Part shown: positions 9,699-21,729 of the stretch, one piece after another
Layout: each line of letters begins with the position of its first letter
How positions within the stretch are numbered: the first letter of the stretch is position 1
Assembly (NCBI GenBank): GCA_016748015.1
Contig: JAAOMT010000586.1
Span: 372,001 to 436,000, forward strand
Reading direction: 5' to 3'
Length of the DNA: 64,000 bases
Origin: Geosiphon pyriformis
Lineage: Eukaryota; Glomeromycota; Glomeromycetes; Archaeosporales; Geosiphonaceae
The notes under the pieces: model-generated
What the model was told of the DNA's origin: nothing
Database searches by the model: none
The model's input: only the letters and a program-made list of their open reading frames with translations
Program-made: the position numbers and the translations under genes

Positions 9699-12600
9699 CT
9701 ACGCAGCTATATGAACTGATACTGATTCACCTATACCTGAAAAGAACAAGCAAGCCTTGCGAAAACCAAAATGAACACCTAAAGCACTAGTAATGCCAAG
9801 TAACCTAACCACTCCTGTAGAGAACCTCGAAGCCAAACCATGAACCGAGATGACGGCTGAACCATCTAGTGGGATCAGTCCATTCTTCTCCATATACACA
9901 CAATGCTTAGCACAAATTGACCAGACATTCTCCCTGAAAGCAAGACCAAGAGAGCGCACAAACTTGACAATCTCCAAAACAGCAATCTTGGGGTCGTAAA
10001 AGACGGAAACAGCCTCGCTAAACCATTCATTGAAAACAAAGCCCTTAAAAAGAGCCATAGACACAGAGGAATCAGAAACACTGGATGACAACAGCTGCAA
10101 TATACCCGAGGAGGAGTGAAAGGAGCCAGAAAGCGCCTTCTAGGACCCTACATGAGAATTCAACAACTGGCGCCGAACAGACTCATTAACCTTGCAAGAG
10201 AACACATGATCTGACACCTCCACCTTATCACAATACAAGCATAATATGCTAGAATAACGTTTATCATAGAGGCGCTTCCGAACAGCAATTAGCAGCCGAT
10301 GGTGCAAAGACTTCATAAAATAAGTATGCACACTGGACAAATACCTGCTGGTGAATCCTGCAGCCATGTGCAAATCAGGATGCCACACCAACAACAAACA
10401 GGGCTAATCAATCTCAGAAGACAAGCTGCCAACCAAAACCCCAGAACCAGAACCAACCTCCCATCGCGCATGACAAATAGAACGATAAATATCACGAACA
10501 AAATGCCTCGAATTTCCAGAAACAACATCACCATCAGCTGCCAAGAAGTGCTCACTCAAGTGAGGGGGAAGATACCAATTGGAGAGAGAAGTGGCACCAG
10601 TGATCGCATCAGCATGCTCATTTCCTGAAACACCAGAATGACCTTTCACCTTGCAAAAGTTAACCCTTAACTTCTTACTGTGAATTACGTTGACAATATG
10701 ATGATGTTCGACCCAACACTGATTACAATAATCGGAACACACCAGACCCAACTCCGACCTGCAAGCATCCAACACCGATTGACTATCTGAGAACAAACAA
10801 ACAGAGCTTGACGGGAGAACACACTCCAGAGCTAAAGCAACAGTCTGCAATTCCACCAAAGTAGACGACATCAAACCTGATACCCTTACGCCCAAACCCA
10901 AACCAATGTCCTCAAAAAAAACAGCAGCACCAGCTCTACAACCAACTGTGCCAAGACCACTAAGAGATCCATCCGTATATACTGACAGGCTGCTAGTACC
11001 GGTCACCGAGAGACGATCACGAATAGACACAAATTCACCAGACTCAAGAATGTTCGAAGGACTACCATCTCCCAAAACTAGAGACTGATCATGAGAAGAT
11101 CTCACACCATTGAGAAACAAAACAAAATGCTTGAACCACTCAGGAACTGGGCCATGGGAGTCCAATTTCTTCCACCGCTTGAAAGTGTACCAATCATAGA
11201 CAGCACCATGATGGTCACGAAGTTGATTCACAAAGGCAATACCATACCACCAAAGGGAAGAGAGAAACTTGAGAAACCTTGACTCGCCCAGAACCTCAAA
11301 CATAGGCACTCCACCATGAGACCGAAAGGAACTAACCAAAGAGCCACCCAGAGACACATTGCAATCAACAAGAACACAAACCATGCCTGCCAGAAAGTTA
11401 TTAGAAGCACTGACACAAATACAAACAGGAGAACACAATGGATGAACAGGGCGCCAACACAGAACTTGCAAGTCATGTGACCTGTGGGAAAACAAATGAC
11501 CCAAGATACCACCAGAGTTCGCAAAACCGACAAGGGAAGTGATCTTGCTTTCAGATTGAACTTGAGAAAATGACTTCAAACCATAAAACAAAGGGTAGTA
11601 AACCACATCATTGGGGAAATCGAGCGGCAAACCAGACTTGAGCTTTAAACCTTTACGAATCAGAGCATCCCACTTCCCGCACATGTCAACAGGAATAAAA
11701 CTGAACTGAGTTTTATAGCTGACTATCGGATGCAGAACTGCTGACACCAAATACAAAAACTGCTTATCTGAGACTGCCTTCCTTAACACTAGATTGGTGA
11801 AAAAGCGAACGTCCGAATGCGCCTTAGCCAAGCTAGGCTTCGAAAGACCCTCAGTCAACAGAAAAATGCCCAGATATCGGTGAGATTCTCCCTTTTTGGC
11901 AATAGAAATGGGTGAACCACTGACAGAAAGGGAGGGACTGCTGACTCTGCTATTGATAGAAATGGCTACCGTTTTGTCGTTGTTAATAGAAATGTCATTG
12001 ATAAAAAAAAATTCACTAGCAACATCGAGAATATGTTGAGTAGCTGTCTGACTGTTACCAACCCAAATCATATCATCAACAAAAGCACCAGCGGCAAAAA
12101 AAGAAGAAAACCCAGCCTGGGATTCGGAACTACCATTCTTGGAAACAAAGTGAGAGTTCAACCTATACCCATATACACTCTCCTGTCTTTTGATTTCGCA
12201 CAAAAGAAGATCATAAAATATGCGCCAGAGAAGAGGAGAGAAGACCTCTCCCTGGTCCAAATCATCGTGCACACGGTAACCGCTTGTCAGTCCAAAATCA
12301 GTCATGACTCGGTTGGTACAATCCCTATAAATACCACCAAAAAACCAAATAAATTTGCTACACATCTTAATCCTGACCAAACTTTTCTCGAGATGCTCCC
12401 AGCCAACTGAGTCATATGCCTTCCGCATGTCCTGCAGAACCAGCCATAGCTCCCTGTTTTTTTCCAAAGCATCTTCAACCACCGAACCAATTGCAAAAAT
12501 AGGGGACTGGGTTGTCGTACCCTTCAAAACTGAGAAATTAGCCCCTCGAAGCACGTCAAAAGTACTGCATGCCAAAGAAATCCTGTCCGAGAGTATCTTG

Positions 12601-14388
12601 GAAAGAACTTTGCAAGCCGTTTCGATCAAGGCAATAGAACGTGTGTTCGTTAAAACACTTTCCCACTCATAAGGTTTCTGAATCATCGAGACCCATGCTT
12701 CCTTCCAAGGACCGGGCACTGACTCACTAGACAAACAAGAGTTCAAGAGCACCAACAACATATCCAAAACAGATCTATCACAATGTTTCCAAAGCTCATT
12801 TGAAATGCCCGACAAACCAGCCGCTTTACCCTCCGGAAGATCAGAAACCACCCCCAAGGAACTCATCATATCCAATCGAACACATGACACCAAAAAAAGC
12901 TTCGTTAAAAACATACTCCAGTGGCTGATATTGGAGGTGCTAATCATCTGAGACATTATCGACCATCTGATGCTTCCTAGTCTAACCTTCCATGATCGCA
13001 TCTACCTTGGATTTGACCTGCTCAGGTTCCAAAATCAATTCGTCATCAACCACCACATGATCCAGCACAATCTTACAAAACAGGCGCTCCAACACACTTC
13101 TTATTGTATAACCTTTATTCACCTCAAAGCTTTCCATCCTCTTGTCTATCGCAGATCTGATGCATGCTTCTTTAGCACTCTGAGATTCAATGAGCTTGAA
13201 CTTTCGATAAGATTTCCTGGCACCAAAAAGAGCAGAACAAACATGACCAGATTCCACACTAGAGTCCACCAGATCCTGAACGGCCAAAGCCTTGACACTG
13301 TCCAGAAAAGCCCAACACCTCATGAGAGAAGCAAAATCCACAGCACACTTCACATGAAATGCCTTAATAATTTTTGAAACCAGAAGCTCCAACTTGTGGA
13401 ACCTTGACGACTCTTTGGTAAAGACACCATCAAATTCCTTGAACCACTTTTTCTTGAACACTTCATTAGCTGAAAGAATCATTATTCTGCGAACAACATC
13501 CCACATTGCGTCCAAATCTAAAAACCTCACAGAAACAGCAAACTCATCTGAGAACATTGTTGCATTAGCCAATGTGGCACACTTAAAATTGATCCATTTA
13601 CTCTTATCAGCACCCTTGAAATCAAACTTCCATCTGTCTCTGTTTGCTTGCTTGCGAAAAGAGCTCAATTGCGCATCTAGAAGCCCACCCAGACCCAAAG
13701 ACACTGAAACAGCTTGATGATCCATGTCAAAGTGCTCACTGACATCCGAAACATTACAATGTACCATCGCATTGACTAGATTTGGAGAGACAAACACGTA
13801 ATCAATCATTCTTTTGACACCCCTAGAATTCTCCCAAGTGGGCATTTTCACAGCCGGGCTCTCAACCAAAGAGTTAATCAATCCCAAATCAAGGCACTTT
13901 TTGAAACTCGCACACTTATAAGAGCCATCTTCATTAAAATTGCCACCGAGGATAACAAAGGAGGACTCGTTAACAGCCTTTGCGATGATAGAGTTGATTT
14001 TGCCTGCCTGAGAGAACCGGACTGCCGACAAAGCACCAGCGTACAGTCCCAAAATTGTCACAAAGAGCCTGTTCTTGAAAAGTAACTTGATAGACAACAA
14101 CCGACCCAGGACTTCAGACATCTTGCACACATGTCTCGCCAAAAAAGAGTTCATAACCACTGCCACACCAGCACTCAGATATCCAAAATCCAAACCAGTA
14201 GTAAACACCCAAACCCCATCAAACTTGTTGATAATCCAGGGCCGAACCTTACTTTTTAACTTAGTTTCAGTAAAAATTGAAATTGAATTGTCCATGTCCT
14301 TATGCCAACAAACGACATCACTCTACTTCGCAGGATTGTTTATTCCTCTAACATTGCATGTAGCAACTTTCCATACTAATTCACTCAT
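9699..14388 (-). pseudogene. LINE A ORF2: endonuclease, reverse transcriptase, RNase H
   Basis: It starts at ATG 14388, inside the ORF1 stop (ATGA overlap). Endonuclease motifs run from TCNVRGINNP through TETK, GGNFNED (usual GDFNED; Asp to Asn) and IDYVFVSPNL to the His-containing end MDHQAVSVSL (about 14388-13680). RT at about 12830-11650 shows PEGKAAGLSGI, DMRKAYDSVGWEHL, DQGEVFSPLLWRIF and the catalytic FVDD. RNase H at about 11010-10600 has VYTDGSLSG, VELQTVALALE, LFSDSQSV and KGHSGVSGNEHADA. A C-terminal knuckle CLYCDKVEVSDHVFSC lies near 10220. Defects: TAG for Gln near 14300, TAG for Trp at about 12982, 12945, 10404 and 10140, and a frameshift at about 12861-12875. The frame is otherwise open across 4.7 kb. 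Confidence 0.9.
14385..14388 (-). promoter_or_regulatory. ORF1 stop / ORF2 start overlap (ATGA)
   Basis: The minus strand reads CAATGAGTGAA: ORF1 ends in TGA, and ORF2 starts at the overlapping ATG (MSELVWKV). The same junction is CAATAAGTGA in LINE B (53005-53002), where one G-to-A change turned ATG into ATA and TGA into TAA. LINE F keeps ATGA. This geometry suits termination-reinitiation translation of ORF2. Confidence 0.75.
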
Positions 14389-16184
14389 TGGGAGGAGGAT
14401 TGGAAGTTCGCACCACCAGTCAAAGCCAGACTATCGAAATGAGCGGACAAGATCAACACAGATTTGGAGAGGCCCTCCAACATATTTTCCAACTTGACAA
14501 CATGAGGGGACGTGGATGAGTCCACAATCGTGGCAGACTCATGGCCATCAGCCATACTCAAGTCCATATCCAATGTCACATCACTTTCCGAATTCTGTGG
14601 TGGGGCGACCACTGGCAGCTGGCATCCGTGACCAGGCTGGAGAACCACCAGCACAAGCAAATCTAACCTCTTGGCCAACTCATCAATTTGTTTTGCGAGA
14701 CTGACGAGACCATCCTCGATACTGACCAGTCTTTTTTCCAGATCTTTTGCAACAGGAGGGGTAGGTTTACCATCGACGACGGAACCAAAACTTGCCTTAC
14801 CACTAGAGAAAGAGGGAGCAGAGGGAGCGCTAACCACTGATGCCCAAGTTTTACCACCAAAAGCCAAAGGACAAGAGATAGGCGCAGATCTTCTTGCATA
14901 AATTTTTGCCAATCTGGATTGGTCCTGAACCGAAAGGGAGGCCTTTCTGCCTCCTGCAATCCCAGCACTCTTGACTGTTCTGCAACCAAGAGAAATATGA
15001 CCAAATTTCTTACAAACCGCACATGAAGCTAAAGAAAGACGGGACCAACAAAAACCAAAGCTCTTTATAACCAAAGTCATTGCCATTACATTAACTAATT
15101 CCACTTCTGAGCTAAAACACACAGTGGCACAGCAGGCACGAGAATAACTGACGGGATTGCGATCGATGAAGCAGGTTTTCCCACCAATAGAACCAATAAA
15201 ATCCCACAAATCATGAGCAGTGGTTTCCATGGAAAGAGTATACAGCAAAGCCCTAAAATTATCCCTGGCATCCCATGATTGTTTGTCGATATCAGCCCTG
15301 GCCACCCGAATCGCGTCCTTCCCAATGAGGATAGATCACTTAGAGGCCAGAAAATCAGCCTGGTCTTGATCTTCCAATTCGATGATCGCCTTTTGCCATA
15401 AACCCACCAGCTGCATTTTGATTGACTTAATGATGCCAAATTTGGCTACAGCCACATGCACAGCCTCCAAAGATGTTCCCACAGGAATTTCTTTCAGCAC
15501 AATTGCCCGATTTGTACGATTGTTAACAGGGCGCTTAAGATCAGTGTTTACCACAACACCACGGTCATTAGCCAGATTAGCTGCAGTCATCATCGTCTCT
15601 TCAGAAATGAAAGTAGCCCGAATGATTCCACCAAATTTTGAGGGGGTAGAGGCCCCCCCAAAACCATTTACACCTGAAAAGATTTTTCTAACAAAATTGA
15701 TTTTTTCCTGAGAGGATTTACCCACCACCGCCACCAGATCGATATCCAAAGTGAAGGACTTGCGAACAGGCACCTGAATGGACGGCTTGACTGGAAAAAA
15801 AGGCGGGAGAAGAAGCGAATCATCCAACATATCATCTTCCACGTCAACAGTATCATAGTTAATCACATCCAGTAGCTTCCCTAACATCTTCTTGGTCTTC
15901 ACGTGTAAACCCTTTGGAGTTTGACCAGGATCCCCATCCACGAAAGTACCATCATCATTATAGTCTACACTGGTTTCTTCCACCAAGCATTCTTCTTCCA
16001 TGTCAATGCTCTCAGATTCTGTAGTGTTACCAGTCTCAGAACCCCATGAACAAGTACCAAGAGCTTTGGCAGCGACCTCTTTATTATCAATACTCTCTTC
16101 CAACATGTCTCCCTTCCTCTTCTTTCTTGATGCAACCACCTTAAAACCACTCTCAGAACCAGAAACTTTAGCAGTCTTTTTCAT
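14385..16184 (-). pseudogene. LINE A ORF1: Gag-like RNA-binding protein with CCHC knuckle
   Basis: One frame of 600 codons from ATG 16184 (MKKTAKVSGS) to TGA 14385, interrupted once by TGA at 15336-15338, where LINE B has TGG (HWSILIGKD). The N-terminal third is acidic and serine-rich, like nuclear basic/acidic tails. A middle domain (FVRKIFSGVNGFGGASTPSK to MQLVGLWQKAIIELE) resembles RRM-like folds of LINE ORF1 proteins. A CCHC knuckle follows, CAVCKKFGHISLGC. The C-terminal third has a heptad-like segment (LEKRLVSIEDGLVSLAKQID) that may form a coiled coil. Expected role: ORF1p binding the element RNA. The stop makes the copy defective unless read through. Confidence 0.88.
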
Positions 16185-16339
16185 AACAGCAATAACAGAG
16201 CCAACAGTGGCCTTGTAATTGAAGAACGGTTTTGCTTTATCGTACTGAATGGTAAAAACTTCTTTCGAAAAAACTTTTGACTCTTTTTTGGGAATTTTGG
16301 ATAAAAGAGAGAAAGAAGTTTTTAATTTTTATTAATACC
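16185..16339 (-). promoter_or_regulatory. LINE A 5' UTR, probable internal promoter region
   Basis: About 155 bp upstream of ORF1 are conserved with LINE B (54795-54943): both share TTTATCGTACTGAAT, TTTGACTCTTTTTTGGGAAT and GAGAGAAAGAAGTTTTT in plus-strand reading, then diverge. Since LINEs carry an internal promoter at the 5' end, a promoter here is inferred, not seen. Confidence 0.55.
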
Positions 16340-16350
16340 CTATTTTAATT
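16340..16350 (+). repeat. Target-site duplication, right copy, of LINE A
   Basis: CTATTTTAATT, identical to 9557-9567. It continues into AAAACAATAG, the LINE C sequence that aligns with LINE B CAAAGCAATAAGACAGG. Confidence 0.85.
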
Positions 16351-17250
16351 AAAACAATAGATTATATGTTTATTAAAGTGTTTTTTTATTTGTATAATTT
16401 AGAAATTATTAAAATTTATGTTTTTTTTAAGGCTAAAAAACAAATTTTTGCATTAAATAAAAGTTTATAAGATCTAAAAACATATTTATTATTATCTTAT
16501 TACAATATTTTTACAATTTATTTAAGATATTAAAAAGACCAGCCACTTTTTTGTTAAGCAAATTTGTTATTACACTTAATAATTTATTAAAACTAATAAG
16601 ACATATAACATCTAAAAAAGTATTATTAACTATATAAATTAGTAAAAAATATTGTTAATACCATATTTTAAGTACTTTCTTCAAAACTTTGTATTTTTTT
16701 GTTTAATTTTTCATAATTTTATTTATCTAAACTTAACAAATTTAAGCTTTAATATTAATTTTTTACCAATTATCAAATAATTCAGAACTATTTTGTAAAA
16801 AAAACACTTCAAAACATTACAGATTATATGGCTTTTGTTTATTTTAAATTATTTATTCTTTTATTAATAGTAGATTTAATTTATATTTTCTTAGCATGCT
16901 AAAATTTTATTATTTTTAGCACCTAATAAAACTTTTTTACTTTTGACAAAACAAACTAAATAACATTAAAACAAGCACTTAAATTAACAAAAATTTTTAC
17001 TTTAAAGACATTAACAATATTAAAGAAAAGCCAAATTTTTAAAAACAAATTAAATATATTATTTAAAGCTGAATAAAAAACTTTAACCAACTTAGAGACC
17101 AAAGTTTCTAATTTATAAAAACAGAATGAAAATTTGCTAAAAATACTGTTATAATTTTTAAATCAAGTTTTAAAAAATATTTTATTTGCCAAAAATTAAA
17201 CCATTTTTTGAACAATATTTTATATTTTATCTATAATTATAAAATTTTTT
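16351..17250 (-). pseudogene. LINE C, ORF2 endonuclease-RT linker (decayed)
   Basis: It continues the LINE C alignment interrupted by LINE A. The block CTTATTACAATATTTTTAC and the following TTTATTTAAGATATTAAAA match LINE B at 51405-51445 (TTGTTACAATGTTTC, TTATTTAAGATACCAAAA). Later blocks follow B to about 52080. Nearly every difference is C to T or G to A. No reading frame survives. Confidence 0.7.
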
Positions 17251-17446
17251 TTATTAACTTTTAATGAGTGAAGTTTAAATACTACCTAGTACAATACATC
17301 AACTTAGTGATCTAAATTAGGCATGAATTATGCATTTTTCACATGTAACCAGCCACTTAAGCTAATCAGGACAACACTATGCATCTATATAAACCAAAAC
17401 CACATTATCTAAACCTGAAAAAAACTGATAAAGATTACGAAAACCA
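17251..17446 (-). mobile_element. 5'-truncated LINE 3' tail inserted in LINE C
   Basis: About 196 bp of LINE 3' UTR and the last codons of ORF2 (AATGAGTGAAG, ACTACCTAGTACAATACATC, GATTACGAAAACC) lie inside LINE C, whose alignment to LINE B resumes on the other side. A possible target duplication, AAAATTTTTT, occurs at 17241-17250 and 17447-17456, but it is low complexity. A 5'-truncated copy is the classic product of aborted target-primed reverse transcription. Confidence 0.7.
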
Positions 17447-18850
17447 AAAATTTTTTACAACAAAAAAATCATTAGCATATATAATAATAATATTAAACAT
17501 TAAAATTCTAAATACTTTTTATTTCAATCTATCAATATTTTTAATATTAAATTTTTAATGATCTCTATTGATTTACATGTAAATAATCTTAAAACCATAT
17601 TTAAAAAACTATCAAGATTAACAATAATATAAATGGTTTTGTAAATAGTATTAAAATGTTTATTTATATAAACAACTTTTCTGTTGGTTAATATATTTAC
17701 AAAATTGGACAAAATAAAAATAAAATTAATAATTTTTTTATCATTTTTGAAGTTTTTTATATAGAAAACTTAATACACAAATTACTAACCAAAAATATAA
17801 CTAAATCAAAATTTATGTATTTTTTAAAATTAATAATATGTTTAATATTATCTTTATTGAAATTACTTTCCAAAATAACAAAAATACTCTTATTAAATAT
17901 ATTGACAATAAAAAAATTAATAATAAGTACTTAATTTAAATACTTTCTTAGAGATATATCTGTATATAAATCCAATACAAAAACTGATTGTTTGTTCTTA
18001 AACAATAAATAGATTATTAAAAATTTACCAAGAATTTCCAAAACTTTTAAAACATATCTAGTTAAATACTTATTTATAATTAAAATAATATTAATACCCA
18101 AATATTCTAAATTTAAACCAGAAGTAAATATTTTTATATTTGTAAATTTATTTATAATTTACAGTTTAACATTAGAACAAAACTTAAATTTAATAATAAT
18201 TAAAATATTATTTTTAAATTTTTATGTCATCTAATAATGTTATTTTATTTAGCAAGAATATTTGTTCTTTTAATATTACATATAACTATATTTCAATTAA
18301 GTTATTTATTAGAAATAGAAAAAAATATTATACTATTGTCTAAACTAAAAAATTTTAGTTTGTTTATAATTAACTTTGTTAAATTTTTTAAAACTATTAT
18401 ATTAGCTTTTAAGCTACCAATTTTGGCAATTAATACTTTAGATTTACTATTAAAAAAATCCTAATATGTACTAAAATTATTATATAAAACAAAAAAATTG
18501 GATAATAATACATTAATGATTATGTTCAATATAAAGTTAATATCTAAAACAATTATATTTTCTATGCAGATCAATAATAATTATAAAAAATTCAGCCAAT
18601 TTGTAAAAAATTTTGACAACATAATTAAAAAAAAATTCCAAAAGCATTCTAGTGTATTCAAGTAAAAAGCCAAAACCAAAATACCAGAATCTTTTTTTGG
18701 ATTATTAACTAATATATTTACCAAAAAAGCATTAATAAACAACTTAAATAAAATTGTTTTTGAATTGTCACTTATTACAGAAGTCTAATATTACTTAATA
18801 AAATTAACAAAAATCAAAAAGTAATAATATTATAATATATTAACTAATTA
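17447..18850 (-). pseudogene. LINE C, ORF2 endonuclease domain and possibly ORF1 end (decayed)
   Basis: The minus-strand stretch 17712-17524 reads FVNILTNRKVVYINKHFNT, then IVNLDSFLN. It corresponds to the end of the endonuclease (in A: VNAMVHCNVSDVSEHFDMD, then SVSLGLGGLLD). Sequence up to about 18.2 kb continues the domain (plus-strand CCAGAAGTAAATATTTTTAT against the VFTTGLD codons of A). Beyond 18.5 kb homology becomes too faint to assign. Heavily A/T drifted, with no function expected. Confidence 0.6.
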
Positions 18851-20775
18851 TTAAATAATAGTATAAATAGCACAAATCAATAAATAAAATTAAAAAACAT
18901 GTACAAATTCACTTAATTCAACATAATTATAAACAAGTAAGCCAAAAAGTACTTACAGTCAAATAAAAAACCTAATAACTTAGCAATTACTTACTAATTA
19001 ATTAAAATAAACATAATTATATATAATTTGAAATATGTATATATATGATAGTTTTCTAACTAGAAAAAAACAGATAAGAAAAAAGAATAATAAAGAACAA
19101 AAAGTCAATTAAACAAAATAAAAACAAAAAAAAGATAAAAAAATTAGATTATAATTTCAAGAAAAGCTAAACAGTATATTTGTTAAACTTTGTATTATTT
19201 ATTAATATTAAATTAGTGGAATTGAAGATTTTTTTCTTTATAATTCAGTCTTTTATAAACAACTTAAAAGACCACTACTTTTTTTCTATTATTGTCTTTC
19301 TATTGAAAAAAAAACAATAGTAGAAACATCTAATATGCCAACAAAAACATAAACAAGACCTAAGCTTAACAAAATTGAAAACACATTAAAAAAATATTAA
19401 ATACATAAAATTATTTAAAAAATACTTGCAATATCTTGGCCAAAATTAACAATTAACTTAAAAGTCTAGAATAAGTACTCTATATCTTTGGAAAAATAAT
19501 CTTTAATTAAGATTATTTTATGAATACTATTTTTGTTAAATTCTACTTTTTATTTTAATCTTCTTTGAATTTATTAGGAATAAAGTACCACTTTACTACA
19601 AGCAAAAAAATACAAATGTCTGATATTAATATAAGATAAAAAGAGTATTTTCACAGAAGTCTTAAGGAAAAACACAATTAAAAGTGTAAGAATATAACAG
19701 AAATTCTCATTAAAGGATTAATATAATAGTGGCTACTAACAATAATTTTGATAAAAACATTATGCTACACACTAAATCTAATAACAAAGACACTTATTAA
19801 AGAAAATTATCTAATAATTACTAGAAAGTTAAGAAAACTTATTGAGCTAATCTTTAGATCCTTAAATAAAAAAATAGTAATAATATATTAAATAAGAATT
19901 TAGCATAAATTAAAAGTAATGCTAATTAAGACTAATATATTTATTCTTGCATTAAAATTAAATAATTCATTATATTATTGCTTAACATAAAAAGCCATAA
20001 AAATTAATTATAATATGACTGCTAAAAAAGAAGAGAAAAACATCTATAATATTTGGTATTTACTCCAAGATTTAATTTTAATCTATTTAAGCCACTTAAA
20101 TCTTAGCAATAATTAATTATATAAATTAGTAGATAAAAGTAGTAAAATCAGTAACAATTATTAATTTTTTTAGTCAAAATCTATATTACTAATTTCAAAA
20201 AAAATTGGGATTACTTAATAATTGTTTTTTAGCTAAATTAATTTTTAATTACTATGTGCACTATTAAATTTAATACTTATTTGAACAAAGTTCAGAACCT
20301 CAAAAATAAAAACAAAGCTATATTAAGAATTAACTCATTATATTATGCTATTCAAAACACAATTATTTCCAATAATTTTGGTATAAATATACCAAAAAAT
20401 CAAAGAATACATCTGGAAAAGTTTTCTACTTACTTTCAATAAAAACAGAAAGGACAACAATAACCAAAATAACCAGCTAAAAACTTCAGTACAAACATTT
20501 TATTGAAAAATTATGAATCAACAACAAACCCTAATCTCATTATATAAAAAACCTCAAATTATATTATTAAAAGCTCTATTTTACTATCTGTTATCAGATA
20601 ACCAAATTAGTATACCATTAGAAATCACATTTTCATTTATCACAAAAACAAATCTACAAATTTCTAACTACATTTACATCTTATTTGGAGAAAAATCTTT
20701 TAAAAGACTTATACTAAGAGAATATTTGTTGTAATTTTTAAATTTATTTTTTTTACAACCAAACTTTTAGACCAC
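18851..20775. other. AT-rich relic sequence, no gene assigned
   Basis: I could not assign this stretch. Small open frames exist on the plus strand (20254-20442 and 20513-20734) but show no family resemblance and consist of low-complexity Asn/Ile/Lys. The last 70 bp before 20775 may be LINE F sequence: on the minus strand it continues GLKS after the solo LTR, where LINE A has YGLKSFSQ. Nothing else is supported. Confidence 0.4.
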
Positions 20776-21729
20776 TGTTATTAGAGATTTTTGGTCTTTT
20801 TTTTAGAATATTGTTAATGCTTGTTTGCTATGAATTCACATTTATTAGAAGTTATTGAATCTCTAATAACTGAATTTATTTTTAAATTATCTTTTATAAT
20901 TTAAATTATTAAGCATATAAGTGGAATGGCCAATTTTGTACCAGTTACTTTGTATAATTATATTATAGTAAATGTCAATTTTTTCTTTGGAATTATTTAT
21001 CTGGAAGCTAACTAAAAATATGTAGTTAATTTGTTGTAAAAGTTAACTCTTTTACAGAAATCTTGTTTATAGACTACTCTAATAATTATAATAAAAAAAT
21101 ATAAAAATATAAAAAAAATATAAAAAAAATAGAATTTTGTTAAGAGAATTGTTTTCTATCTAGGCTTAGAGTTACTAATAAATCACTGAAATTGGTAATT
21201 AATTAATTTCAAAATATTAGTTGGGTTTTTGAGAGTTTTTAAATATAGATAGTTAAAAAATTTGGTTTTTAAATATTTAATGTTTTTATTTCTTTTTGTA
21301 AAGCTAATTAATTCAACTTAAGATAATTCTAAGTAAAATAAGATGATATATTTTCTTAAAAAGAGAAGTTCTTCTTTTATACAACTTGTTGTAGTATTAG
21401 TTTTTAAACTTGCACTTTTCTCTTTGCTACAATTTTGGTGAACTAAAGATATATTTCGGCAAATTACAAGTTATTTCACTGAACTATTGATTATTTCGGC
21501 CAATTTTTATTAATTTCGGCGAATTTTGACTATGTTAAATGGTTCAGAGTATTGTGTAATTTGATCATCTTAATTTCTATAGTACAAATCAGGTTATTGA
21601 TTGAATAATAATATTTAATAACTGATTAAATAATAAGTGATGATTAACATAATAATAATATACTAATTAATACTAGAAATTATAAGAATAATTTTATGCT
21701 AATTAATAGCTAAAATTCTACTGGTAACA
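20776..21729 (-). repeat. Solo LTR of the 30.7-40.5 kb Gypsy family
   Basis: On the minus strand it begins TGTTACCAGTAGAATTTTAG, as do the paired LTRs, and ends with decayed AGTAACA. No primer-binding site or internal sequence follows on either side, so it is solo. Flanks CCAC (20772-20775) and CTAT (21730-21733) can be one 4-bp target duplication after two transitions. Removing the LTR joins the LINE F codons for SKLY to those for GLK. Confidence 0.85.
21432..21524 (-). promoter_or_regulatory. Phased TTCG(C/G)CGAA box array in solo LTR
   Basis: Five 12-bp boxes start at 21432, 21452, 21473, 21493 and 21513 (plus-strand forms ATTTTGGTGAAC, ATTTCGGCAAAT, ATTTCACTGAAC, ATTTCGGCCAAT, ATTTCGGCGAAT). 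Their 20-21 bp spacing equals that in both LTRs of the younger element, although this solo copy is otherwise strongly diverged. Confidence 0.7.

Larger units (their letters stand above)
9568..16339 (-). mobile_element. LINE A: nearly full-length non-LTR retrotransposon
   Basis: A 6.77-kb element on the minus strand with a 5' UTR (16339-16185), ORF1 (16184-14385), ORF2 (14388-9699), a 3' UTR and a 3' poly-A (poly-T at 9566-9577 on the plus strand). ORF2 carries an AP-like (exonuclease-endonuclease-phosphatase) endonuclease, RT, RNase H and a C-terminal zinc knuckle, an organisation like that of I/Jockey-type LINEs with RNase H. Base composition is much more GC-rich than the flanks, so it is younger than LINE C into which it inserted, with an 11-bp duplication. 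Only a handful of stops and one frameshift inactivate it. Confidence 0.93.

Noticed and set aside
10299-16218. Plus-strand open frames of 60-140 codons across LINE A
   Set aside because: They lie opposite the clear ORF1 and ORF2 domains on the minus strand and have no family resemblance; they are shadow frames.
20254-20734. Two plus-strand open frames between 20.25 and 20.73 kb
   Set aside because: Low-complexity Asn/Lys/Ile composition, no motif, no start or splice context; not enough to call a gene.
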